A stretch of 64,000 nucleotides of DNA from Halopseudomonas nanhaiensis (GTDB lineage Bacteria; Pseudomonadota; Gammaproteobacteria; Pseudomonadales; Pseudomonadaceae), in assembly GCF_020025155.1 (NCBI RefSeq), contig NZ_CP073751.1, forward strand, positions 744,001-808,000. The letters run 5' to 3'. How positions within the stretch are numbered: the stretch's first letter is position 1; every line of letters begins with the position of its first letter. A program made the translations under genes and the position numbers. Shown here one piece after another: positions 1-9,087 of the stretch. The notes under the pieces are model-generated. The model searched no databases. It was not told the DNA's origin and saw nothing but the letters and a program-made list of their open reading frames with translations.

Positions 1-173
1 GCTGCCAGACAGGTGGCGACGAAGGCGGCGCCCGGATCGATGCCCGCATCGCTCATCATCATCGGGTTGACGAAGACGATGTACGCCATGGTCAGGAAGG
101 TCGTCAGTCCGGCAAGAATTTCCGTACGAACGGTGGTGCCGTGGGCTTTTAGTTGGAACAGCTTTTCCAGCAT
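1..173 (-). CDS. NCS2-family purine permease (5' end only)
   Basis: The first 57 codons of a gene that leaves the window at position 1. The start is the ATG at 173-171. The protein begins MLEKLFQLKAHGTTVRTEI and continues with a segment containing AGLTTFLTMAYIVFVNP, which is the characteristic N-terminus and first membrane helix of AzgA/PbuG-type NCS2 permeases for adenine, guanine or hypoxanthine. Such proteins are inner-membrane proton symporters of about 430 residues. The substrate cannot be decided from this fragment. It is transcribed away from the FKBP gene at 329, leaving a shared regulatory gap of about 155 bp. Confidence 0.85.
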   Translation of the reverse strand, partial: MLEKLFQLKAHGTTVRTEILAGLTTFLTMAYIVFVNPMMMSDAGIDPGAAFVATCLA

Positions 174-328
174 GGCGGGGGTCTCGAATGAGGGGGCCGA
201 AAAGCGGCGCATTCTAACCTAGTTTGCCGTGCAATTGGATATCGCGGCTGTGGTGATGTTGAGGGGCAAGCGTGATCCGTATGCAAATCTGTGGCAGGCT
301 TGGCGGTCACATTTCAAGGGGAAGCATT

Positions 329-943
329 ATGAGCGATTCGATCAACACCGACGAACAGCGCGTCAGCTATGGTATTGGCCGTCAGATGGGCGATCAGCTG
401 GGTGCCAGCAACATTCCGGATCTGAACATTGATCTGGTCGTTGCAGGTCTGCGCGACGCATTTGGCGGGCAGCCGAGCCAGGTTGACGAGCAGCAGCTTG
501 CGGCGGCCTTTCAGGTGCTTCAGGGCAAGATGCAGACGCAGGCCGAGGAAGCCGCTCGCCAGGCCGGACAGGCCGGCGTTGACTACCTGACTCAGAACGC
601 GCAGCGCGATGGCGTCGTGACGCTGGCGTCGGGCCTGCAATACGAAGTGATCAGTGAAGGCACAGGCGCTACCCCAACCGCGAGCGACACCGTGCGTACC
701 CATTACGAAGGCACGCTGATCAGCGGTGAAGTGTTCGACAGCTCCTACAAGCGCGGTCAGCCTGCAGAATTCCCGGTGGGCGGTGTGATCGCCGGCTGGA
801 CTGAAGCGCTACAGCTGATGAAGGAAGGAGCCAAGTGGCGCCTGTATATTCCCTCCGAGCTGGCATACGGTGCCCGCGCCGCCGGCAGCATCCCGCCGCA
901 CAGCACGCTGGTGTTTGATATCGAGCTGATCAAGGTTCTTTGA
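329..943 (+). CDS. fklB: FKBP-type peptidyl-prolyl cis-trans isomerase (FklB-like)
   Basis: A 204-residue protein. The N-terminal third (starting MSDSINTDEQRVSYGIGRQMG) is the helical FKBP_N dimerisation domain. The C-terminal half, from about residue 95, is an FKBP domain with VRTHYEGTLISGEVFDSS, the FPVGGVIAGWTEAL loop and the YG-IPP-STLVFDIEL active-site face. The length matches E. coli FklB (about 206 residues). No N-terminal signal peptide is apparent, so it is probably cytoplasmic. The start at 329 is chosen because an AAGGGGAAG ribosome-binding site precedes it and the family N-terminus begins there; the frame is open 19 codons further upstream. A REP array directly follows the stop codon. 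Confidence 0.9.
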   Translation: MSDSINTDEQRVSYGIGRQMGDQLGASNIPDLNIDLVVAGLRDAFGGQPSQVDEQQLAAAFQVLQGKMQTQAEEAARQAGQAGVDYLTQNAQRDGVVTLASGLQYEVISEGTGATPTASDTVRTHYEGTLISGEVFDSSYKRGQPAEFPVGGVIAGWTEALQLMKEGAKWRLYIPSELAYGARAAGSIPPHSTLVFDIELIKVL

Positions 944-945
944 GC

Positions 946-1262
946 GGTGCGCATCTGGGCGCGATCGCGTAGGTGAGGGTGGCACTGGTTTGTGCATTCT
1001 TCTTCGCGGTCATGCCCGCTCCTACTGGGGGGCGTCGTTATCGGGGCGAGGGCGCCGCTTCTACACGGTAGGGCATAGATAGGTTTTTGTAGGAGCGCAC
1101 CTGGGCGCGAAGCGGAGGTGGGGGCGGCACAGACGTTGTGCATTCTTCTTCGCGGTCATGCCCGCTCCTACAGGGGGCGCCGTTATCGTGGCGAGGCCGC
1201 CGCTCCTACCCGGTGGGGCATAGGTAGGCTTTTGTAGGAGCGCACCTGGGCGCGAAGCGAGA
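946..1262. repeat. REP/BIME array, about 146-bp tandem unit, two copies plus a partial third
   Basis: Fills the gap between the convergent fklB and ispB genes. The motif CTGGGCGCGA recurs at 955, 1101 and 1246, and the block CATTCTTCTTCGCGGTCATG recurs at 995 and 1141, giving periods of 146 and 145 bp. Each unit carries a forward REP (GTAGGAGCGCACCTGGGCGCG), an inverted REP (CGCGGTCATGCCCGCTCCTAC), and a third, more diverged GCCGCTCCTAC copy. The opposed REPs can form large hairpins at the 3' ends of both flanking transcripts. Confidence 0.85.
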
Positions 1263-1307
1263 TCTGACACAATTGCTTCGTGGCAAGGCGCCGCGGCTGC
1301 AGATAAA

Positions 1308-2276
1308 TCAGAACTGACGGGCGATGGCGAAGCGGGCGAGTTGTTCCAGCGAATCTCGGAAGACTGATGGCGGCAGCGTCTGCAGCATTTCCACGGCAAG
1401 ATCCGACTGCTGCTGGGCCATGCGCTGGGTGTAGGCGAGGGCGCCGCTGCTTTCCACGGCCTCTCGAATCGGCCCAATGTCTTCAAGCCCGCCTTTCTGA
1501 ATGGCGTGTCGCACCAGCCTCGCCTGCTCAGGCGTGCCTTCGCGCATGGCGTAGATAAGCGGAAGCGTCGGTTTGCCTTCGGCGAGGTCGTCGCCGACAT
1601 TCTTGCCCATGGCTGAGGCATCACCGCTGTAATCCAGTACGTCATCCACCAGCTGGAAGGCCACGCCCAGCGCGTCGCCATACTGGCGCAGCGCCTCGAT
1701 CTGCGCCTCGCTCGCGTCGGCCAGCAGCGCAGCGGTATGCGAGGAGGCTTCGAACAGCATGGCGGTCTTGCTGCGGATGACTTCCAGATAGGTGGCCTCG
1801 TCCGTGTTGGCGTCGCGTACCTTCGAAAGCTGCAGAACCTCGCCTTCGGCAATGACATTGGTCGCGTTGGCCAGCGCGCGCATGATGCGCATGTCACCGA
1901 GCTCGACCATCATTTCGAAGGCGCGGGAATAAAGGAAGTCACCTACCAGCACGCTAGGTGCATTGCCCCAGAGGGCATTGGCGGTCGACCGGCCGCGACG
2001 CATGTCGGACGTATCAACGACGTCGTCGTGTAGCAGCGTGGCGGTATGCAGGAACTCGATGATGGCTGCCAGCGAGTGCTGTCGGGTGTCATTCACGCCG
2101 CAGGCGCGGGCGGCCAGCAGAACGACCAGCGGACGCAGACGCTTGCCACCGGCTCCGATAATATAGTTGCCAATCTTCTCTACCAGCGGGACACGGGAAT
2201 GCAGCTGTCGCATGATCAGCTGATTGACGGCTTCAAAGTCTTCCGTCACGGCGGAGTAGAAAGGCAGGGTGGTCAT
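1308..2276 (-). CDS. ispB: octaprenyl diphosphate synthase
   Basis: A 322-residue trans-type polyprenyl diphosphate synthase that condenses isopentenyl-PP units onto farnesyl-PP to give the ubiquinone side-chain precursor. The first aspartate-rich motif is in LLHDDVVDTSDMRRGRST near residue 85 and the second is QLVDDVLDYSGD near residue 210. The GGKRLRP substrate-binding motif lies near residue 45. Length and N-terminus match IspB of gammaproteobacteria. It is divergent from rplU-rpmA-obgE, the classic arrangement in this class. Product chain length (C40 or C45) cannot be read from the sequence. Confidence 0.95.
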   Translation of the reverse strand: MTTLPFYSAVTEDFEAVNQLIMRQLHSRVPLVEKIGNYIIGAGGKRLRPLVVLLAARACGVNDTRQHSLAAIIEFLHTATLLHDDVVDTSDMRRGRSTANALWGNAPSVLVGDFLYSRAFEMMVELGDMRIMRALANATNVIAEGEVLQLSKVRDANTDEATYLEVIRSKTAMLFEASSHTAALLADASEAQIEALRQYGDALGVAFQLVDDVLDYSGDASAMGKNVGDDLAEGKPTLPLIYAMREGTPEQARLVRHAIQKGGLEDIGPIREAVESSGALAYTQRMAQQQSDLAVEMLQTLPPSVFRDSLEQLARFAIARQF

Positions 2277-2433
2277 CTAACGCACGCTTTATGAGTGGTT
2301 GCGCGGCATGCTAGGCGGCACGCCTGTCGCTGTCAAGAAAGCGGCAGTCTTTGCCGGAAGTCGGCGCGAGTTCACGTTTTTGTCATCCACTGCAGGGCGC
2401 GCGCCGCCGGGTTTCCCGCGGGGTGCGCAGGGC

Positions 2434-2462
2434 TTGCGCCGGAGCCTCGGGATGCGTAGAAT
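2434..2462 (+). promoter_or_regulatory. sigma-70 promoter for rplU-rpmA
   Basis: A -35 box TTGCGC (2434-2439) and a -10 box TAGAAT (2457-2462) are separated by exactly 17 bp. Transcription would start near 2470, leaving a leader of about 130 nt before rplU. This lies in the 327-bp spacer between ispB and rplU, in which I see no gene. A leader of that length could carry regulation, but I could not assign a specific structure. Confidence 0.65.
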
Positions 2463-2603
2463 CCACGCCCCTGAAAACCCGATTTACAGCATCCCTGTTT
2501 TGACAATGGCAAGGTCGGGCCCGATAGGCGGGTTCACTTGCAGCCATGCCGGCCACTAACGATTATACCCAAGCGCCGGGTGAGCAGGTTACGGAGAAAA
2601 CAC

Positions 2604-2915
2604 ATGTACGCAGTGATTGTTACCGGTGGCAAGCAGTACAAGGTCGCCGAGGGCGAGTACCTGAGAGTCGAGAAGCTGGAAGGCGAAACTGGCGCAAGCA
2701 TTCAGTTCGATCGCGTTCTGCTGATCGGTAACGGTGACGACGTCACCATCGGTGCTCCGGTTGTCGAAGGCGCCAAGGTGACCGCAGAGATCAACTCCCA
2801 TGGTCGTGGCGATAAGGTCCGGATCATCAAGTTCCGTCGCCGTAAGCACCACATGAAGCGTCAGGGCCACCGTCAGTGGTACACCGAAATCAAGATCACC
2901 GGCATCTCTGCCTGA
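2604..2915 (+). CDS. rplU: 50S ribosomal protein L21
   Basis: A 103-residue protein beginning [20 protein letters not shown], the standard L21 N-terminus, with the conserved [16 protein letters not shown] basic region and a TEIKITGI end. It binds 23S rRNA in the large subunit. The start at 2604 has a GGAGAAAA ribosome-binding site just upstream. It is first in the rplU-rpmA pair, with 24 bp to rpmA. Confidence 0.98.
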   Translation: MYAVIVTGGKQYKVAEGEYLRVEKLEGETGASIQFDRVLLIGNGDDVTIGAPVVEGAKVTAEINSHGRGDKVRIIKFRRRKHHMKRQGHRQWYTEIKITGISA

Positions 2916-2939
2916 TCCAGCTTTAGGAGATACAATCCC

Positions 2940-3197
2940 ATGGCACACAAAAAAGCAGGCGGTTCCACGCGCAACGGTCGCGATTCAGAATCCAAACGAC
3001 TTGGCGTCAAGCTGTTCGGCGGTCAGGTTGCAAACGCAGGCAACATCATCGTTCGCCAGCGTGGCACTGAATTCCACCCGGGCAAGAACGTCGGTATGGG
3101 CAAGGATCACACTCTGTTCGCCAAGGCGGAAGGCGTGATCAAGTTCGAAGTGAAGGGCAAGTTCGGTCGTCGCTACGTGAACGTCGTAGCTGGCTGA
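2940..3197 (+). CDS. rpmA: 50S ribosomal protein L27
   Basis: An 85-residue protein beginning [20 protein letters not shown]. The N-terminal arm of L27 reaches the peptidyl-transferase centre. There is no N-terminal extension that would need protease processing as in Firmicutes. It is preceded by TTTAGGAGATAC as ribosome-binding site and followed 16 bp after the stop by a strong terminator, so rplU-rpmA can end there, with obgE read either by read-through or from its own promoter. Confidence 0.98.
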   Translation: MAHKKAGGSTRNGRDSESKRLGVKLFGGQVANAGNIIVRQRGTEFHPGKNVGMGKDHTLFAKAEGVIKFEVKGKFGRRYVNVVAG

Positions 3198-3200
3198 TAG

Positions 3201-4514
<1,314 letters not shown>

Positions 4515-4603
4515 ATTGCACCGCACCTGCCACTCGGCAGGCTGCGGTCAATCCCTTCTAGCAGTACAATGCCGGTTCTTCTTCCCTGGTTGATGGAATC
4601 AGC

Positions 4604-5722
4604 ATGCGTGAAAAGGTAACCAATGCCCGGCGGTGGGTGGTCAAGATCGGCAGTGCGCTCCTGACTGCCGATGGTCGCGGCCTCGATCGTGATGCGATGG
4701 CGGTCTGGGTGGATCAGTTGGTTGCCTTGCGCAAGAGCGGTGCTGAACTTGTTCTGGTGTCCTCGGGTGCGGTTGCGGCCGGCATGAGCCGGCTGGGCTG
4801 GACCGAGCGGCCAAAAACCATTCATCAGATGCAGGCCGCTGCCGCTATCGGGCAAATGGGGCTGGTGCAGGCCTGGGAGTCCAGCTTCCAGGCGCACGGC
4901 CTGTCGACCGCCCAGGTTCTCCTCACTCACGATGATCTCTCCGACCGCAAGCGCTACCTGAACGCCCGTAGCACCCTGCGTGCGCTTCTGGATCTCGGTG
5001 TGATTCCGGTGGTGAATGAAAACGACACCGTGGTCACCGACGAGATCCGCTTTGGTGACAACGATACGCTGGGCGCACTGGTGACCAACCTGGTCGAGGC
5101 TGATGTGCTGGTGATCCTGACCGACCGTGATGGGCTGTATACGGCGGACCCGCGCAGCAATCCCGATGCTGAGCTGGTTTCCGAGGCAATGGCTGACGAT
5201 TCGAAACTGGATACCATGGCTGGTGGCAGCGCTGGTGCGCTGGGCCGTGGCGGAATGTTGACCAAACTCCGCGCGGCGCGCCTGGCCGCGCGTTCCGGTG
5301 CCGGCACGGTGATCGTCGGTGGCCGTATCGATCGCGTGATCGAGCGACTGCAAGCGGGTGAGGCGTTAGGTACCTTGCTGCTGCCCGAGAAGGGCATGCT
5401 GGCGGCGCGCAAGCAGTGGCTTGCCGGTCACTTGCAGACGCGCGGCAAGCTGTTCATCGACGAAGGCGCGGTCGGTGCGCTGACGGCAGGGCGACGCAGT
5501 CTGTTACCGGTTGGGGTCAAGGCGGTCGAAGGTAATTTTCGGCGCGGCGAGATGGTCGTGTGTATCGGGCCGGACGGGCGTGAAGTCGCGCGCGGACTGG
5601 TCAACTATAGCGCGCAGGATGCTGCCAGGATCATCGGGCAGCCGACCGAGGCCGTAGCCACCATCCTGGGTTATATCGACGAGCCCGAACTGGTGCACCG
5701 AGATAATCTGGTGCTGGTCTGA
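4604..5722 (+). CDS. proB: glutamate 5-kinase
   Basis: A 372-residue enzyme that phosphorylates glutamate in the first step of proline synthesis. It has an N-terminal amino-acid kinase domain ([27 protein letters not shown], and the [12 protein letters not shown] nucleotide-binding segment) and a C-terminal PUA domain from about residue 275 ([13 protein letters not shown]). The length matches the two-domain gammaproteobacterial ProB. A TACAAT at 4565-4570 could be a -10 box, but no good -35 is visible. It is usually feedback-inhibited by proline through the kinase domain. Confidence 0.96.
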   Translation: MREKVTNARRWVVKIGSALLTADGRGLDRDAMAVWVDQLVALRKSGAELVLVSSGAVAAGMSRLGWTERPKTIHQMQAAAAIGQMGLVQAWESSFQAHGLSTAQVLLTHDDLSDRKRYLNARSTLRALLDLGVIPVVNENDTVVTDEIRFGDNDTLGALVTNLVEADVLVILTDRDGLYTADPRSNPDAELVSEAMADDSKLDTMAGGSAGALGRGGMLTKLRAARLAARSGAGTVIVGGRIDRVIERLQAGEALGTLLLPEKGMLAARKQWLAGHLQTRGKLFIDEGAVGALTAGRRSLLPVGVKAVEGNFRRGEMVVCIGPDGREVARGLVNYSAQDAARIIGQPTEAVATILGYIDEPELVHRDNLVLV

Positions 5723-5746
5723 GCCGAGTTTGGGCGCAGGGCCGGA

Positions 5747-5890
5747 TGGCTTCTTCTTCGCGCCCAGGTGCGCTCCTACACAGACCCTCGCGCATGGAGG
5801 GGTTTCTGTAGGAGCGCAACTGGGCGCGAAAGGGGCGCGCAGGATTTCACTCCATGCAACCTTCTTCGCGGTCATGCCCGCTCCTACAAC
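5747..5890. repeat. REP element cluster between proB and rpsT
   Basis: Contains an inverted REP (CGCGCCCAGGTGCGCTCCTAC, about 5759-5779), a forward REP (GTAGGAGCGCAACTGGGCGCG, about 5808-5828) and a second inverted REP of the other stem type (CGCGGTCATGCCCGCTCCTAC, about 5867-5887). The outward and inward pairs can form a long hairpin. It lies between the convergent proB and rpsT genes, before the shared terminator. Confidence 0.8.
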
Positions 5891-5912
5891 AAACCGATCG
5901 AATTGCAGGCAT

Positions 5913-5943
5913 AAAAAAAACCGGCTCGCAAGCCGGTTTTTTT
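5913..5943 (-). terminator. rho-independent terminator of rpsT, probably bidirectional
   Basis: The stem AAACCGGCT / AGCCGGTTT with a CGCA loop is flanked by A8 on one side and T7 on the other, so it can act on both strands. It lies 18 bp beyond the rpsT stop and also closes the proB transcript. Confidence 0.9.
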
Positions 5944-5960
5944 ACATCAACAGAACGCGA

Positions 5961-6233
5961 TCAGGCGGCTTCAGCCATGGCCTTGATGTGTGCGTTCAGG
6001 CGGCTCTTGTGACGAGCGGCCTTGTTCTTGTTGATGATGCCCTTGTCAGCCATGCGATCGATGACCGGCACGGCTGCAGTGTATGCAGTGCGTGCCTTCT
6101 CGAGGTCCTTGGCGTCAATGGCTTTTACAACGTTCTTGATATAGGTACGAACCATGGAGCGCAGGCTTGCATTGTGATTGCGGCGCTTCTCGGCCTGCTT
6201 GGCGCGTTTCTTGGCTTGAGGTGAGTTGGCCAC
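5961..6233 (-). CDS. rpsT: 30S ribosomal protein S20
   Basis: A 90-residue helical, lysine/arginine-rich protein that binds 16S rRNA early in assembly. The start is a GTG at 6233-6231, read as [17 protein letters not shown] after the initiator, which is exactly the family N-terminus. It is preceded on the minus strand by TGAGGAGCAAGAC. Non-AUG starts are known for rpsT and are linked to its translational autoregulation in E. coli; whether that applies here is inference. The frame stays open upstream, but that extension is not S20. Confidence 0.96.
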   Translation of the reverse strand: MANSPQAKKRAKQAEKRRNHNASLRSMVRTYIKNVVKAIDAKDLEKARTAYTAAVPVIDRMADKGIINKNKAARHKSRLNAHIKAMAEAA

Positions 6234-6284
6234 CGTCTTGCTCCTCAGAAAATCTGGATGAATAAGGTACAAATAAGGCCGCGT

Positions 6285-6313
6285 ACTATGCCGCCGAGGT
6301 CCTGCAATGTCAA
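6285..6313 (-). promoter_or_regulatory. sigma-70 promoter of rpsT
   Basis: On the minus strand a perfect -35 TTGACA (6313-6308) and a -10 CATAGT (6290-6285) are 17 bp apart. The predicted start lies near 6278, about 45 nt before the GTG. Confidence 0.65.
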
Positions 6314-6394
6314 GGGGCTGGAGGATGCCTTTCGGCAGTACGGTTCGGCTATCTGTGCGGACCACAATGATAGCCAGCGCAGCGCCCCGGCGCT

Positions 6395-7993
6395 ATGATC
6401 GCGGTTTTGCCCAAGACCCTGCCAATGACCTCCGAAACACCCGCTTCGCCGCCGGAAAAGGCTCCCAGTCTGCTGCGCTCCGGCATGGTCGTGAGCATCA
6501 TGACCATGCTCTCGCGCGTGCTCGGCATGGTGCGGGACGTGGTCATCGCGGCTTACTTCGGCTCCGGCTCTTCGGCCGATGCCTTCTTCATCGCCTTCAA
6601 GATTCCCAATTTCATGCGCAGGCTGTTCGCCGAGGGAGCCTTCAACCAGGCATTCGTGCCGGTGCTAAGCGAATACCGCGCCAAGCGCGCCTTCGAGGAG
6701 GTGCGCGATCTGGTCAATCGGGTGGCCGGCACGCTCGCCTTGACGCTGGTTGGCATCACTGCGGTGGGCGTGGCCGGCGCGCCGGTGCTGATCAGTGTGT
6801 TCGCGCCGGGCTTTCACGACGAGCCGGAGAAGTTGGCGCTGGCGGCGGACATGCTGCGCATCACCTTTCCCTATCTGCTGCTGATTTCGCTGACGGCGCT
6901 GTGCGGTTCGATCCTCAATAGTTATGGCCGCTTCGCCGTGCCTGCGTTCACGCCGGTGCTGCTCAACGTCAGCATGATCGGCGCGACGCTGGTGCTCACC
7001 CCATATTTCGATCAGCCGGTCATGGCGCTGGCCTGGGGCGTGTTCATCGCCGGTGTCGTGCAGTTGCTGTTTCAGCTGCCGTTCCTGGCGCAGATTCGCC
7101 TGCTGCCGGTGCCGCGCCCGGATCGCAAGCATGAGGGCGTGAAGCGGATCATGACCCTGATGGTGCCGGCGTTGTTCGGCGTCTCGGTCAGCCAGATCAA
7201 CCTGCTGCTCGACACCGTGCTTGCCTCGTTCCTGCAGACCGGCAGCATTTCCTGGCTGTACTACGCCGATCGGCTGTCCGAGCTGCCGCTGGGTGCCTTC
7301 GGCATCGCGATCGGCACGGTGATCCTGCCAGCGCTGTCTCGCCAGCACGCAGGGGACGACCCGAAAGGCTTTGCCGCGACGCTCGACTGGGCGGTGCGCA
7401 TGGTCCTGCTGGTCGGTGTGCCCGCGGCGTTGGCGCTGTTGCTGCTGGCCGAGCCGCTGATTGCCACGCTGTTTCACTATGGCGCGATGACCGAGGGCGA
7501 CGTTTTGCAATCGGCCGCTGCGCTACGGGCTTACGCAGTCGGCGTTCTAACCTTCATGCTGATCAAGGTGCTGGCACCGGGCTTCTTCGCCCGTCAGGAC
7601 ATGAAGACCCCTGTGAAGATCGCGATGATCTGCATGGGTGCGAACATGGTATTCAACCTCATCCTGATCTGGCCGCTGGCGCACGTGGGTCTGGCGCTGG
7701 CGACGTCGATGTCTGCATTGCTGAACGCTGGATTGCTGTGGTGGGGGCTGCGCAAGGCCGGTATCTATGAGGCGCAGCCGGGCTGGCCAGTGTTTATCTT
7801 GCGACTGGTGCTGGCCTGCGCGGCGATGGCTGCCATCGTACTGTGGCTGGCGCCGGGTGTGTCGGAGTGGTTTGACTGGGGCTGGCAGCAGAAGGCGCTG
7901 GAGATGACCATTCTGGTGGTGGCCGGTATCGGCGCTTACCTCGCAGCGCTGCTGGTGGCCGGGTTGCGCATGCGGCATCTGCGCCACGGCTGA
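6395..7993 (+). CDS. murJ: lipid II flippase MurJ (MviN)
   Basis: A multi-spanning membrane protein (up to 532 residues, about 14 helices) of the MOP superfamily that flips lipid II across the inner membrane for peptidoglycan synthesis. Diagnostic segments are SIMTMLSRVLGMVRD, FFIAFKIPNFMRRLFAEGAF and PLGAFGIAIGTVILPALSR. The start is uncertain: ATG at 6395 or ATG at 6425 (MTSETPASPPEK); neither has a strong ribosome-binding site. The first ATG lies inside a TATGAT sequence, which could instead be a -10 box, so 6425 is a real alternative. It is divergent from rpsT and upstream of ribF, the common pseudomonad order. Confidence 0.94.
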   Translation: MIAVLPKTLPMTSETPASPPEKAPSLLRSGMVVSIMTMLSRVLGMVRDVVIAAYFGSGSSADAFFIAFKIPNFMRRLFAEGAFNQAFVPVLSEYRAKRAFEEVRDLVNRVAGTLALTLVGITAVGVAGAPVLISVFAPGFHDEPEKLALAADMLRITFPYLLLISLTALCGSILNSYGRFAVPAFTPVLLNVSMIGATLVLTPYFDQPVMALAWGVFIAGVVQLLFQLPFLAQIRLLPVPRPDRKHEGVKRIMTLMVPALFGVSVSQINLLLDTVLASFLQTGSISWLYYADRLSELPLGAFGIAIGTVILPALSRQHAGDDPKGFAATLDWAVRMVLLVGVPAALALLLLAEPLIATLFHYGAMTEGDVLQSAAALRAYAVGVLTFMLIKVLAPGFFARQDMKTPVKIAMICMGANMVFNLILIWPLAHVGLALATSMSALLNAGLLWWGLRKAGIYEAQPGWPVFILRLVLACAAMAAIVLWLAPGVSEWFDWGWQQKALEMTILVVAGIGAYLAALLVAGLRMRHLRHG

Positions 7994-8077
7994 AACCGGT
8001 CGCCGCGAGTCGCGCCTCCGCCGAATCCACGTCGATTCCACGGAACATGCTCTTCCTCTAACGGGAGGGCAGCGCGC

Positions 8078-8107
8078 ATGACGTTTAGCTCGCTATACCT
8101 GTATACT
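8078..8107 (+). promoter_or_regulatory. likely promoter of the ribF-ileS-lspA run
   Basis: A -10 box TATACT (8102-8107) has ATGACG (8078-8083) as a 4/6 -35 match with an 18-bp spacer. The start would be near 8114, about 30 nt before the ribF ATG. Confidence 0.5.
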
Positions 8108-8142
8108 TTCGCGTTTCGATCCTTAAGCCAATCAAGAGCATT

Positions 8143-9069
8143 ATGGAACTGGTCCGCGGCCTACATAACCTGCGGCCCCGTCACCGGGGCTGTGTGGCGA
8201 CAATCGGTAACTTCGATGGTGTGCACGCCGGGCATCAAGCCATTCTGAAACGGCTGCGGACGCATTCCGAACGGCTAGGCTTGCCTGGCTGTGTGGTGAT
8301 CTTCGAGCCGCAGCCGCGCGAGTATTTCTCTCCGAAGAGCGCTCCGCCACGGCTGACCCGGCTGCGGGACAAGCTCGTGCTGCTGTCACGCCAGGGCGTC
8401 GAGCGGGTGCTGTGCCTGGCGTTCAATCGCCGACTGCGCGAATTGAGCGCCGAGGAGTTCGTCCAGCAGGTGCTCGTGGACGGCATGGGCGTCAAGCATC
8501 TGGAGGTGGGTGACGATTTTCGCTTCGGCTGTGATCGCTCCGGCGACTTCGCCTTTCTGCTGGAAAGCGGCAAGCGACACGGCTTCACCGTCGAGGCCGC
8601 CAACACCGTGGCCGACAGCGGCGAACGCGTCAGTAGCACCCGGTTGCGCCAGGTGCTGGCCGAGGGTGACTTCGAGCTGGCCGAACGGCTGCTGGGTCGC
8701 CCGTTCAGCATCACCGGCCGCGTCATGCATGGTCAGAAGCTCGGCCGTACGCTGGGCGCGCCGACCGCCAACGTCCAGCTCAAGCGCCTGCATGCGCCGC
8801 TTCAGGGCGTCTATCGCGTCAGTGCCGACGTCAATGGCGCGACGCACAAGGCTGTCGCCAATATTGGCACCCGGCCCTCTGTAGAAGGCGATGGCAGGCC
8901 GCACCTCGAGGTTCATCTGCTCGACTTTGCCGGTGATCTCTACGGCGAGCGGATGACCGTAACCTTTCATGAAAAGATCCGTGATGAACAGCGATTCGAT
9001 TCGCTGGACTCGCTGCAGCAGGCGATCCAGGCTGACTTCGCCACTGCCCGGGCCCTATGGGGCCTCTGA
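8143..9069 (+). CDS. ribF: bifunctional riboflavin kinase / FAD synthetase
   Basis: A 308-residue enzyme that converts riboflavin to FMN and FMN to FAD. The N-terminal adenylyltransferase domain carries IGNFDGVHAGHQ (HxGH-type nucleotide-binding motif) near residue 25 and VGDDFRFG near 120. The C-terminal riboflavin-kinase domain from about 185 carries GRTLGAPTANV (PTAN motif) and ANIGTRPSVEG. It is the first gene of a run with ileS (18 bp gap) and lspA. The start at 8143 is the only one matching the family N-terminus. Confidence 0.97.
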   Translation: MELVRGLHNLRPRHRGCVATIGNFDGVHAGHQAILKRLRTHSERLGLPGCVVIFEPQPREYFSPKSAPPRLTRLRDKLVLLSRQGVERVLCLAFNRRLRELSAEEFVQQVLVDGMGVKHLEVGDDFRFGCDRSGDFAFLLESGKRHGFTVEAANTVADSGERVSSTRLRQVLAEGDFELAERLLGRPFSITGRVMHGQKLGRTLGAPTANVQLKRLHAPLQGVYRVSADVNGATHKAVANIGTRPSVEGDGRPHLEVHLLDFAGDLYGERMTVTFHEKIRDEQRFDSLDSLQQAIQADFATARALWGL

Positions 9070-9087
9070 CCGACAAGTGTGGATGAG

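Noticed and set aside
6388-6402. TATGAT at the first murJ ATG as a -10 promoter box
   Set aside because: No -35 element is found at 16-18 bp, so it is mentioned only as a doubt about the start codon, not called as a promoter.
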